Positions 16,237-24,289 of a stretch of 64,000 nucleotides of DNA are shown piece by piece. The stretch is from Variovorax sp. J22G73 (GTDB lineage Bacteria > Pseudomonadota > Gammaproteobacteria > Burkholderiales > Burkholderiaceae_C). The DNA lies in contig NZ_JASZYK010000008.1 of NCBI RefSeq assembly GCF_030317035.1, forward strand, positions 124,001 through 188,000. The letters run 5' to 3'. The first letter of the stretch is position 1. The number at the start of each line of letters is the position of its first letter. A program made the position numbers and the translations under genes. The notes beneath the pieces were generated by a model. It saw only the letters and a list, made by a program, of their open reading frames with translations. It ran no database searches and was not told the DNA's origin.

Positions 16237-17265
16237 TCAGCCCTCCAGCAGCTTCAGCCTGACCAGGCTCTCGGCCGTCGCGACGATGGCCTCCTCGGCC
16301 GGGCGCGGGTCCCAGCCGAGCAGGCGCCGGGCCTTCGCGCTCGTGGCGTTCATGTTCACGCCGAGCATCGGCACGATGTCCTTCATGCGCCGGTCTTTCT
16401 TCGCGCCCAGGCGAACCAGCCAGTTCGGCAGGCTGCGCGTCGCGACCTTGCTGGCGGCGGCTCCCATGCGCGCGTGAAGCACCTCGGCAACCTCGGTGAA
16501 CCACATGCTCTGCCCCGCGATCGCCAGGAAGCGCTCGCCGGCGGCGGCCGGATCGCGCATCGCGCGCAGGTGCAGGTCCGCCACGTCGCGCACGTCGACA
16601 AAGCCCGAGTTGATGCGCGGCAGCCCCGGCTGGCCGTCCATCATGGTCTTGATGATGCGGATGGAGTGCGAGTAGTCCGCGCCCAGCGCGGGGCCCAGCA
16701 CCGCCGTCGGGTTCACCGCGGCCAGCTCGAGCCCCCCGCCTTCCTTCGCGATGAAGTCCCACGCGGCGCGCTCCGACAGCGTCTTCGACTTCTGGTACGG
16801 CGCGACATCGCCCGTCAGGTCGCTCCAGTCGTTCTCGTCGAAGGGCCTGTTCATCGGCTTGTGGCCGACGCCCACGGCACCGAAGTCGGACGTGAGCACC
16901 ACCCGCCTGGCCCCCGCATCGCGGGCCGCCCGCAGCACGCGCAGGTTGCCTTCGACCGCGGGGTTGATCCAGTCGTCGTCCGACGCGTAGGTGCCCGAGG
17001 GCGTCGGCGAGGCGCCGTGGATCACATAGGCGCAGCCGCTCGCGGCCTCGGCCCAGCCCGCGTCCGCGCCCAGGTCCGCGACCGCGAACGACAACAAGGC
17101 GCCGGGCTGCGCGCCGCCTGTCTTCAGGTTCTCGCGAACCTCCGCTTCCCTTGCCAGCGAGCGCACCGTCGTGCGAACCCTGAAGCCCTCGCGCAACAGC
17201 GCCAGGATGCAATGCTGCGCAATGAACCCGGTGCCTCCGGTGACCAGCACCAACTCTTGACTCAT
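16237..17265 (-). CDS. NAD(P)-dependent epimerase/reductase (dihydroflavonol-reductase-like extended SDR)
   Basis: The product (342 aa) is an extended short-chain dehydrogenase. The nucleotide-binding motif TGGTGFIAQH lies near residues 9-18; the catalytic pair is in APYQKSKTLSE (YxxxK). The region GASPTPSG and the loop around VNPTAVLGPALG match the dihydroflavonol-4-reductase/aldehyde-reductase branch. It probably reduces a ketone or aldehyde with NADPH; the substrate is unknown. AGGAA precedes the ATG by 6 bases. It is divergent from an AraC regulator 101 bases away, which is its likely controller. Confidence 0.87.
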   Translation of the reverse strand: MSQELVLVTGGTGFIAQHCILALLREGFRVRTTVRSLAREAEVRENLKTGGAQPGALLSFAVADLGADAGWAEAASGCAYVIHGASPTPSGTYASDDDWINPAVEGNLRVLRAARDAGARRVVLTSDFGAVGVGHKPMNRPFDENDWSDLTGDVAPYQKSKTLSERAAWDFIAKEGGGLELAAVNPTAVLGPALGADYSHSIRIIKTMMDGQPGLPRINSGFVDVRDVADLHLRAMRDPAAAGERFLAIAGQSMWFTEVAEVLHARMGAAASKVATRSLPNWLVRLGAKKDRRMKDIVPMLGVNMNATSAKARRLLGWDPRPAEEAIVATAESLVRLKLLEG

Positions 17266-17366
17266 GTGTGTTCCTCGTAAACATGTATCGACCCGGGGAA
17301 CGATAGAGGCGGGTCGCCGTACTGTGAATGCTTGAAAGTCCGCTTTGCCTGCGCGATAGTCCGGGC

Positions 17367-18329
17367 ATGAGCGCAGACCCTTTCTCCGACATCCTCCGGC
17401 TGACCCGGGCGCAAAGCCTGGTCACGGGCGGTTTCACCGCCGGCGGCGAGTGGGCCATCCGCTTTCCGGCGCCCGAGAAGATCAAGTTCTTCGCCGTCGT
17501 GCGCGGCCACTGCTGGGTTCGGCTCGAAGGGCAAGCGGAGGCGGTGCGCTTCGAAACCGGCGACGTGGGCCTGCTGTCGGCGCCCCGGTGGTCGGTGCTG
17601 GCCAGCGGGCCCGACGTGGCGCCCGTCGATGCGATGGCGCTCTTCTCGGGCGCCGGCCGCGCGTCCACGCAGCTGGGCGACGGCAGCGAATTCGCGCACA
17701 TCGGCGGCCACGTGCTGCTCGACCCCGTCAGCGGACCGCTGCTGCTGAACGCGCTGCCGCCGTGGATCCACATCCAGGCCTCGGCGCCGCAGGCCTCGGT
17801 GTTTCGCTGGCTGCTCGACCAGCTGGTGCAGGAAAGGGCCGCGGCGGAACCGGGCGCGCAGGTGGCGTCGGCGCAGCTGGCGCAACTGCTGTTCGTGCAG
17901 ATCCTGCGCGCCCACCTGAAGAACGCGGGGCTGCTGGCCGCGGGATGGTTGCAGGCGCTGAGCGACCCGCGCATCGCCCCTGCGCTTCGCCTGATGCACG
18001 ACGACCCGGCGCGCACCTGGCACCTCGAAGATTTGGCCAAGGCGTGCGCCATGTCGCGCACCACCTTCGCGTTCCACTTCAAGGCCGTTGCCGGCGTGGC
18101 CCCGCTGACGTACCTGACCGAGTGGCGCATGCGCCTGGCCGAGCGTGCGCTGGCCGAAGAGGCCACGCACGTGGCCGTCGTGGCGCAGACGCTGGGGTAC
18201 GCGTCGGAGAGCGCGTTCAGCAACGCGTTCAAGCGCGTGACGGGGCGTTCGCCGACGGCGTACCGCCATGCGTTGCGGGCGCCCGGTGCACGCACGGTGC
18301 CGCCAGCCCGGACGGACACCGCGGCTTGA
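17367..18329 (+). CDS. AraC-family regulator with N-terminal cupin domain
   Basis: The product (320 aa) has an N-terminal cupin-type sensor (about residues 10-190, with FRTGDVGLL-like turns seen as FETGDVGLLSAPRWSV) and a C-terminal AraC double helix-turn-helix (about 210-305), including WHLEDLAKACAMSRTTFAFH, KAVAGVAPLTYLTEWRM and TLGYASESAFSNAFKRVTG. The ATG at 17367 is chosen since the upstream in-frame extension lacks domain similarity; no clear ribosome-binding site is seen. It is divergent from the SDR reductase and probably controls it, as is usual for this cupin-AraC group. Confidence 0.88.
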   Translation: MSADPFSDILRLTRAQSLVTGGFTAGGEWAIRFPAPEKIKFFAVVRGHCWVRLEGQAEAVRFETGDVGLLSAPRWSVLASGPDVAPVDAMALFSGAGRASTQLGDGSEFAHIGGHVLLDPVSGPLLLNALPPWIHIQASAPQASVFRWLLDQLVQERAAAEPGAQVASAQLAQLLFVQILRAHLKNAGLLAAGWLQALSDPRIAPALRLMHDDPARTWHLEDLAKACAMSRTTFAFHFKAVAGVAPLTYLTEWRMRLAERALAEEATHVAVVAQTLGYASESAFSNAFKRVTGRSPTAYRHALRAPGARTVPPARTDTAA

Positions 18330-18375
18330 TCGCGGTACCTGTTGGCGGGGACGGAGGCCGCCCCCGCGCGCGTCC

Positions 18376-20853
18376 CTACCAGCGGTACGTGGCTGCGGCG
18401 CTGACGTTGCGCGCCTTGCCGTAATAGCAACCAAAGGCGTAGTTGCAGCTGGAGATATAGGTCTTGTCGAACAGGTTCTGGATGTTGACCGAGCCTTCGA
18501 GCCCCCGCATGCGGCTGTCGATCTTTCCGAAGTCGTAGCGCAGCGCGGCATCGACGACGGCATAGGCCGGCGTGCGGAAGGTGTTGGCCGAGTCGCCCCA
18601 CGCGCGCCCGGTCCAGCGCACGCCGCTGCCCACGCTCAGGCCCGCGAACACCTCGTAGTTCAACCAGAGCGTGGCACTCCACGCGAGTTGCGCAGCCGTT
18701 CGGTGGCCGATGTCCGACGCGGTGTTCGAGCGCGTGGTGTACGCATCGTTGTAGGCGATGCCGCCCGCCAGGTCGAGCACCTTGTTCAGCCGTGTCTTCA
18801 CCTCGAACTCGGCGCCTTGCGACTTGACCTCGCCTGTCTGCACCGAGTATCCGGGGTTGGCGGTGTCGGTCGTGGTCACGTTCTGCTGGCGAATGTCGAA
18901 CACCGAGAAGGTGAACAATGTGTCCGACCCCTCAGGCTGGTGCTTCACGCCCAGCTCGACCTGCCTGCCTGTGGTGGGCTTGAAGGGCGTGCCGTGGAAA
19001 TCGGTGCCCAGCGTGGGCACGAAGGATTCCGAATAGCTCACATAGGGCGCCCAGCCGTTGCCCGCGAGCCATGTGAGCCCGGCGCGGCCCGTGAAGGCCT
19101 TGTCGTCCTGCCGGGTGCGAGTGTTGGCGAGCAAGTCCCTGTTGTCGATGCCGGCCCAGTCCTGGCGACCGCCTACGGTGAACACGAAGTCCTTCCAGCG
19201 CATCTGGTCCTGCACGTAGAGCCCGACCTGGTCTACGGTGTTGTTCCAGCGCGTGGTGAGCGCGGGCGCGGCCGTTACCGTGCGGTAGTCGGGCGCGTAG
19301 AGGTTGATGGCCGCGGCCGCATAGTCGTTGTAGCCGTCGTACTTGCGCGAGAAGCCGCGGTAGTCGACACCGGCAAGCAGGGTGTGGCGAACGTCGCCGG
19401 TCGTGGCCTGTATCTCGACGTTGTTGTCCAGGCTCACCACGCTGTTGTGCTGGCCCCAGTCGAGCTTGGTTCGCGTGGCGCGGCTGTAGTCGGTGACACC
19501 GGCTGTGCTCGGAAAAGCACGCAGGTAGAAGCCCTTGTACTGGTCTTCCACATCGATGAGGAGCAGCTTGTGCTGCGTTTTCACCGCGTCGCTGAAGCGG
19601 TGTGAAAAGTCGGCCCCCACCACCACCTGCTTGCGCCAGAAGTCGTTGTAGTTGGGGTCGCCGCTGAAGAAGTTGCGGCTGATGCGCTGCCCGAGCGGGC
19701 CGGGAAGCAGCGAGCCCACCGACGGCACGGCCTGGTAGTCGCCCACGCCCTTGTCTTCCTGCACCTGGGCGTACAACGTGAGGGACGTGGCTGCGCTGGG
19801 CTGCCAGGTCACGCTGGGGGCCAGGAACAGGCGCTTGCTCTTCGTGTAGTCGGCCTGCTGATCGCCGGCGTTCGCCACGGCGAGAAGCCGGTACATCAGT
19901 TCGGGCCTGCCTTCGATGGCACCGCCGATGTCGAGCGCGGCGTTCGTGCGGCCGTAGCTGCCAAAGCCCAGTTGCACTTCCTTCACGGCGTCCGCCCTGG
20001 GCTTCTTGGTCACCATGTTGACGATGCCGCCTGGCTGGTTCTGGCCGTACAGCACCGACGCGGGCCCCTTGAAGACTTCGACACGCTCCAGGCTGTAGGG
20101 CTCGATCTGCGGGGCGCCGCCAAGGCTGCCGGCGTAGGGCAGGTAAGCGCCGTCGAGGTACAACGGCGCGGGAGCGAAGCTGCGCGAGGCCATCTCGTCG
20201 GCCAGCATGTAGTTCTCGGTGTAGCCCGAGACCTTCACGCCCGGCGTGTACTTCAACGCCTGCGACACGCTGATGGCACCGCGCGCGCTGATTTCGTCCG
20301 CCGTCACCACGTTGATGGTCTGCGGAATCTCCAGGATCGGCGTGTCTGTCTTCGTTCCCGCGGCGCTGCGCTTGGCCACGTAGCCGACAGTGGCACCCGC
20401 GTCGAGCGCGGATGCTGCGGTCACGGTGATCGGGTTCAGGGCGTGGACCTCGGGCGTGGGCGGTGCAGCGGGCGCCGCCGCGCCGCCGGCCCTCAACGTG
20501 TAGCTCCCGCCGGCTTGCTGCACCGCTTCCAGGCCGGTGCCCGAGAGCAGGCGCGCAAGCGCTTCGCGCGGCGCAAAGCTGCCTTGCAGGCCGGGGCTGC
20601 TCTTGCCGGCAGTCAGCCTGGAATCGACCACGATGAACACGCCGGACGCAGCGACGAAGCCTGTCAGGGATGTGCCCAGCGGGCCGGACGGAATGGCGTA
20701 GGTGGTCACAGCGGCGTTGCCCGTGCCTTGGGCGAAGACGGACGCGGCGGGAAGCGCCATGCAGGCCAGGTGCACGGCCAGTACGAGAGGACGCAGGGTA
20801 GGCGTCAGGAATGAAGGTTGCACGGTCGACTTTTCCTCGATGAGTTGTTTCAT
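18376..20853 (-). CDS. TonB-dependent ferric-siderophore receptor with signalling domain (ferrichrome type)
   Basis: The product (825 aa) has a signal peptide ending near SVFAQ, then an STN signalling domain (about residues 50-120, with TYAIPSGPLGTSLTGF), a plug domain (IPQTINVVTADEI, PLYLDGAYLP, ERVEVFKGPASVLYGQNQPG) and a 22-strand-type barrel ending in Trp (SAAATYRW). The cysteine pair near the C terminus (CNYAFGCYYG) resembles FhuA-like receptors, so ferrichrome-type hydroxamates are likely substrates. The STN domain couples ligand binding to the FecR-like protein encoded just upstream. The ATG at 20853 is chosen since the signal peptide then has normal length. Confidence 0.9.
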   Translation of the reverse strand: MKQLIEEKSTVQPSFLTPTLRPLVLAVHLACMALPAASVFAQGTGNAAVTTYAIPSGPLGTSLTGFVAASGVFIVVDSRLTAGKSSPGLQGSFAPREALARLLSGTGLEAVQQAGGSYTLRAGGAAAPAAPPTPEVHALNPITVTAASALDAGATVGYVAKRSAAGTKTDTPILEIPQTINVVTADEISARGAISVSQALKYTPGVKVSGYTENYMLADEMASRSFAPAPLYLDGAYLPYAGSLGGAPQIEPYSLERVEVFKGPASVLYGQNQPGGIVNMVTKKPRADAVKEVQLGFGSYGRTNAALDIGGAIEGRPELMYRLLAVANAGDQQADYTKSKRLFLAPSVTWQPSAATSLTLYAQVQEDKGVGDYQAVPSVGSLLPGPLGQRISRNFFSGDPNYNDFWRKQVVVGADFSHRFSDAVKTQHKLLLIDVEDQYKGFYLRAFPSTAGVTDYSRATRTKLDWGQHNSVVSLDNNVEIQATTGDVRHTLLAGVDYRGFSRKYDGYNDYAAAAINLYAPDYRTVTAAPALTTRWNNTVDQVGLYVQDQMRWKDFVFTVGGRQDWAGIDNRDLLANTRTRQDDKAFTGRAGLTWLAGNGWAPYVSYSESFVPTLGTDFHGTPFKPTTGRQVELGVKHQPEGSDTLFTFSVFDIRQQNVTTTDTANPGYSVQTGEVKSQGAEFEVKTRLNKVLDLAGGIAYNDAYTTRSNTASDIGHRTAAQLAWSATLWLNYEVFAGLSVGSGVRWTGRAWGDSANTFRTPAYAVVDAALRYDFGKIDSRMRGLEGSVNIQNLFDKTYISSCNYAFGCYYGKARNVSAAATYRW

Positions 20854-20866
20854 CAAGGAGTCCGGT

Positions 20867-20896
20867 CGAAACGCGAGAAGGGGAACCGAAACGCGA
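20867..20896. repeat. Direct repeat of CGAAACGCGA, 20-bp period, upstream of receptor gene
   Basis: CGAAACGCGA occurs at 20867-20876 and again at 20887-20896, exactly 20 bp (about two helical turns) apart. The pair lies 14 bases upstream of the minus-strand receptor start at 20853, next to an A/T run at 20896-20906. It could be a regulator site or part of the sigma-dependent promoter; I cannot tell which. Confidence 0.5.
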
Positions 20897-20944
20897 AAAA
20901 TTTTTTGAATCAACAAGTTGGCGCGGCGGGGAAACACAACACCG

Positions 20945-21970
20945 CTAGCGCGGCTCCACGCTCACCCACCAAGGCAGCGCGGCGCTGATACGCACAGGCA
21001 GCGCACCGGCCAGCATCTGCAGCGCGCGGTCGGTGTCCAGCAAAGGAAAGCCGCCCGTCACGCGCAACGCACCCACGTCTGCCGAGCAGGCGAGCCGGCC
21101 GCGGCGGTACCGTGCAAGCTCGGCGACCACCGCGTCGAGCCGCATGCCGTCTGCCAGCAGCACGCCACGCGTCCAGGCTTCGCGCGCCGGGTCGACCGGC
21201 ACGGGGACGCCGCTTGCGTCGCTGGTCAATGCAACCTGCATGCCCGCAGGCACGACCTGGTCTGCGCCGCCGGCCGACCGTGCAAGCCTTGCACTGACGC
21301 GACCTTCGAAAACGCAGAGCAAGGTCTGCGCACCGTCGTCCTGCAGTCGCACCGAAAAACGGGTGCCCAGCGGCTGCAAGCGAGCATGCGGCGTCTGCAC
21401 GGCAAGGGGCCTGGCGCCGACGCCGTGGCCTGTTTCGACGAGCACCTCGCCATGCAGCAGTCGCAGCAGCTTCGCGCCCGGCAGCGCGGCGTCATCGACG
21501 AGATCGACGGCGGTGGCGCTGGCCAGCCACAGCGCGCCGCCACCGGCCAGATCGATGCGGCGCGTTTCCCCGGTTGCGGTGCGGTGGTCGGCGCCCAGCG
21601 CGCTGAGCCACCGACGTGTGGCCTGCTGCTGCACGGCGGTGGTGGCCAATGCACCGCCGGCGCCTGCCAGCACGAGCATGCGCAGCACCTGGCGACGCCG
21701 GCGCACCTGCTCGGCGGCAACCTTCAGCGCCGCGCCGGCGAGCGCGCGTTGCCCGTCGGGCAGCTCGCGGGGCGCGGCGAAATCCGCGTCCACGGCCTCC
21801 ACACGCGCCCAGGCACGTTGGTGGTCGCGCGAGGCCGCGAGCCAGTCGCGCCAACGGTGTTGGTCGGAAACTGATACAGGCGGCATGCTGAGCGCGGCGA
21901 ACCATTCGGCGGCCTCGCGCAATGCGCGGTGGTCGATGGGTGCGTCTTCACCGGTCATCGCGCCGTTCAT
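20945..21970 (-). CDS. FecR-like anti-sigma/signal transducer, cassette A
   Basis: The product (341 aa) has a cytoplasmic N-terminal DUF4880 region (ALREAAEWFAALSMPPV then WRDWLAASRDHQRAWARVE), one hydrophobic segment near residues 95-115 (VLRMLVLAGAGGALATTAV), and a periplasmic FecR domain (TGETRRIDLAGGGALWLASAT) ending in a small STN-like module. FecR proteins relay a signal from the outer-membrane receptor to the ECF sigma factor. It lies 19 bases after its sigma gene and 91 bases before its receptor gene. The first ATG (21970) is used; the ATG at 21958 is almost as good. Confidence 0.87.
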   Translation of the reverse strand: MNGAMTGEDAPIDHRALREAAEWFAALSMPPVSVSDQHRWRDWLAASRDHQRAWARVEAVDADFAAPRELPDGQRALAGAALKVAAEQVRRRRQVLRMLVLAGAGGALATTAVQQQATRRWLSALGADHRTATGETRRIDLAGGGALWLASATAVDLVDDAALPGAKLLRLLHGEVLVETGHGVGARPLAVQTPHARLQPLGTRFSVRLQDDGAQTLLCVFEGRVSARLARSAGGADQVVPAGMQVALTSDASGVPVPVDPAREAWTRGVLLADGMRLDAVVAELARYRRGRLACSADVGALRVTGGFPLLDTDRALQMLAGALPVRISAALPWWVSVEPR

Positions 21971-21989
21971 GGATGCTGCCTTCGCGGCT

Positions 21990-22532
21990 TCATTCGGAGA
22001 TGCAATGCAGCATCGCCTGTGCGACGTACTTCTTGACCATGCGCTCCGACACGCCCAGCTGGGCACCGATCTGCGCACAGCTCAGGCCGTCGACCCGCGC
22101 CATCAGGAAAGCCTGGCGTGGACGCGCCGCCAATTGGTCGAGACGCGCGCTGATGCGGAACAGCGCATCCATGATCAGCGCGCAATCTTCCGGTGACGGC
22201 GCGAGCGGTTCGGGCTGGGCCGCCAGTGTTTCGAGCCAGGCGCGCTCGATGGCCTGCCTGCGCCAATGGTCGACCACCAAGCCTCTGGCGATGGTGCTCA
22301 GGTAGGCGCGCGGCGAGCGTGCGGCGTCGATCAGCCTGGGCCGCGCGAGCAGGCGCACGAACGTGTCGTGCGCCAGGTCGGCGGAATGCGCAGCTGCATC
22401 GCCAAGCTGCCGCCGCAGCCAGCCTTGGAGCCATGCGTGATGGCTGACGTAGAGCGTCTCCACGGCGGAACGGGTCGAAGAGAGCGACGTCAGGACGGAC
22501 ACAAGAGCTCGCAAACGAGAATGATTCTCCAT
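21990..22532 (-). CDS. FecI-type ECF sigma factor, cassette A
   Basis: The product (180 aa) has sigma region 2 (LYVSHHAWLQGWLRRQLGD, SADLAHDTFVRLLARP) and region 4 with a helix-turn-helix (LSCAQIGAQLGVSERMVKKY). It should direct RNA polymerase to the receptor promoter when iron is scarce and the siderophore is bound. The ATG at 22532 is the first in frame, but a Fur-like box (22517-22529) falls inside codons 2-6, and the paralogue in cassette B begins only about ten residues before its LYV. A later start, for example GTG at 22502, is therefore possible. Confidence 0.85.
   Translation of the reverse strand: MENHSRLRALVSVLTSLSSTRSAVETLYVSHHAWLQGWLRRQLGDAAAHSADLAHDTFVRLLARPRLIDAARSPRAYLSTIARGLVVDHWRRQAIERAWLETLAAQPEPLAPSPEDCALIMDALFRISARLDQLAARPRQAFLMARVDGLSCAQIGAQLGVSERMVKKYVAQAMLHCISE
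22517..22529. promoter_or_regulatory. Fur-like box of cassette A
   Basis: GAGAAT, one central G, and ATTCTC form a perfect 6-1-6 palindrome of the Fur type (compare the 7-1-7 form TGATAAT-n-ATTATCA). It overlaps the first codons of the cassette A sigma gene as annotated. Fur with iron would repress here. Confidence 0.6.
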
Positions 22533-22611
22533 TGTATGCGGCGCATGTTCATCCGCCTGCCGCGCTCTGCCTCCAGGTAGTGCAGCAGTCCGGGCGCCGG
22601 CATCGCATAAG

Positions 22612-22628
22612 ATGAGAACTCTTCTCAT
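22612..22628. promoter_or_regulatory. Fur-like box of cassette B
   Basis: ATGAGAA and TTCTCAT form a perfect inverted repeat around CTC, ending 18 bases before the ATG of the cassette B sigma gene. The core TGAGAAC-T-CTTCTCA fits the 7-1-7 Fur pattern in most positions. Together with the box at 22517-22529 it brackets the divergent promoters. Confidence 0.65.
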
Positions 22629-22646
22629 TTGCGCCAGATCCAGTTC

Positions 22647-23156
22647 ATGCCCTCGCCGTTTGCCGATCCCGTGCACGTTCTTTATGTAGACCACCATGCA
22701 TGGCTCCAAGGCTGGCTGCGGCGCAAGCTGGGCGACACGCACCAAGCGGCCGACCTGGCGCACGACACCTTCGAGCGGGTGATCACGGGGCGGCAGGCTT
22801 CGGCGCTGCAGGAGCCTCGGGCGTACCTCACCACGCTGGCGCAACGCGTGCTCTACAACTTCTGGCGCCGGCGTGAACTGGAGAAGGCCTGGATCGACGC
22901 CCTCGCCACGCTGCCCGAAGGCTTGGCCCCTTCGCCCGAGGACTACTGCTTGGTGCGCGAGGCCATAGAAGCCATCGACCTTCGGCTCAACGGCATGCCG
23001 CCGAAGGCGCGGCAGGCCTTTCTCCTGCGCCGGGTCGACGGCATGAAGCATGCGGAAATCGCCGCGGCCATGGGCGTGTCGGAGCCGACCGCCGAGCGCT
23101 ACTTCAAGCAGGCGCTGGTGCACCTGTGCAGCCGCCCCCTCCCCGACGAGGCCTGA
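22647..23156 (+). CDS. FecI-type ECF sigma factor, cassette B
   Basis: The product (169 aa) is a paralogue of the divergent sigma factor: LYVDHHAWLQGWLRRKLGD and ADLAHDTFERVITG in region 2, and DGMKHAEIAAAMGVSEPTAE in region 4. It should drive its own receptor operon under iron limitation. The ATG at 22647 is used because the longer reading needs a TTG start lying at the Fur-like box. Its stop is 5 bases before the FecR-like gene. The close similarity of the two region 2 sequences and the mirrored order suggest an inverted duplication of the cassette. Confidence 0.9.
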   Translation: MPSPFADPVHVLYVDHHAWLQGWLRRKLGDTHQAADLAHDTFERVITGRQASALQEPRAYLTTLAQRVLYNFWRRRELEKAWIDALATLPEGLAPSPEDYCLVREAIEAIDLRLNGMPPKARQAFLLRRVDGMKHAEIAAAMGVSEPTAERYFKQALVHLCSRPLPDEA

Positions 23157-23161
23157 GCACC

Positions 23162-24148
23162 ATGGACGGTGCAATGGAGCAAGCCATCGACTGGATGGTG
23201 AAGCTGGATTCCGACAGGGCGACCGACAAGGACCGCCAGCTCTTTTCCTCGTGGCTGGCGCAGGAGCCAGCACACGAGCGCGCCTGGGCGGTGGTGCAGG
23301 GCCATGTCAACGGCCTGAACCCCGCGATCGACCGGCTGCGCGACGCCGGCATGGCGGCGAAGGCCGGGGTGCAGGCGCTGGCGGCGCCCGTGCCCTCGGC
23401 ATCGCGCCGCAGGGCGCTTCAAGGCGGCGTCGCGGCCTTGCTGGTGAGCGCCACCGCCGGCTGGCTCGTATCCCGGCAGGTGCCTTTGCGCAGCCTTGTT
23501 GCCGACCTGCGCACCGGTACAGGCGAGCGTCGTCGCGAACGCCTGGCCGACGGCAGCGAGATCACGCTGGACGCCCGTTCGGCCGCCGACATTCTTTACG
23601 GTGACAGTCACCGGCTGGTATGGCTGCGCCAAGGCGCGCTGATTGCGGACGTTGCCGCATCGGCCGACCGAAGCGGGGCGCCCCGGCCCTTCGTGGTCCG
23701 CTGCGCCGAGGGCATGGTCGAAGCATTGGGAACCCGCTTCATGGTGCGCCAGGAGAGCGGGCGCACGCTGGTGCATGTCATGGCGCACAGCGTTCGGCTC
23801 ACCACCCTTTCAGGCACCCAGCGCATCTTGCAGGAAGGCGATACAGCGTATGTCGGCAACACCGACATCACGCCCGCCGACGCGTCCCTCATGGCGCCCG
23901 CCGCCTGGGGCGAAGGGCTGGTCCAGGTGCGCGATCAACCATTGGGCGCCGTCGTCGACGCGCTGCGCCCTTACACGGCCGGGCTGATCCGCGTGAGCCC
24001 GGGGGCTGCGCGACTCAGGGTCTTCGGCGTGTTCCCCCTGGACCGCCCCGAGCAGGTCCTGCAGGACCTGGTCGACACCCAGCCGGTCTCCGTGACGCAC
24101 TGGAGCCCGTGGCTCACACTGGTCGATCTGCGCGCACCCGCGTCCTAG
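23162..24148 (+). CDS. FecR-like anti-sigma/signal transducer, cassette B
   Basis: The product (328 aa) has an N-terminal DUF4880 region (AIDWMVKLDSDRATDKDRQL then FSSWLAQEPAHERAWAVVQG), one hydrophobic segment near residues 85-103 (GGVAALLVSATAGWLV) and a periplasmic FecR domain (TGTGERRRERLADGSEITLD, VEALGTRFMVRQE). It links the receptor STN domain to the adjacent sigma factor. It starts 5 bases after the sigma stop and is followed by a 141-base gap before the receptor gene, where the sigma-dependent promoter is expected. A weak hairpin, GAAGAA...TTCTTC (24181-24202), lies in that gap. Confidence 0.88.
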   Translation: MDGAMEQAIDWMVKLDSDRATDKDRQLFSSWLAQEPAHERAWAVVQGHVNGLNPAIDRLRDAGMAAKAGVQALAAPVPSASRRRALQGGVAALLVSATAGWLVSRQVPLRSLVADLRTGTGERRRERLADGSEITLDARSAADILYGDSHRLVWLRQGALIADVAASADRSGAPRPFVVRCAEGMVEALGTRFMVRQESGRTLVHVMAHSVRLTTLSGTQRILQEGDTAYVGNTDITPADASLMAPAAWGEGLVQVRDQPLGAVVDALRPYTAGLIRVSPGAARLRVFGVFPLDRPEQVLQDLVDTQPVSVTHWSPWLTLVDLRAPAS

Positions 24149-24289
24149 CCAGCGCGTCATGTGATCCGCGTGCCCGCACCGAAGAAGCATCCGTTTTTCT
24201 TCGACGAACCTGATGCTTTTTTCGGCCTCGTTGCTCAAGTGGAGTGAAGCACCCGCTTTTTCCATTGCAACCAGGACCTTGTACCGACC

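Noticed and set aside
15110..18682. A 1190-codon open frame on the minus strand
   Set aside because: It runs antisense to the permease and AraC genes and across frames of the SDR gene; its translation is Arg/Ala-rich and has no domain. High GC content produces many such frames.
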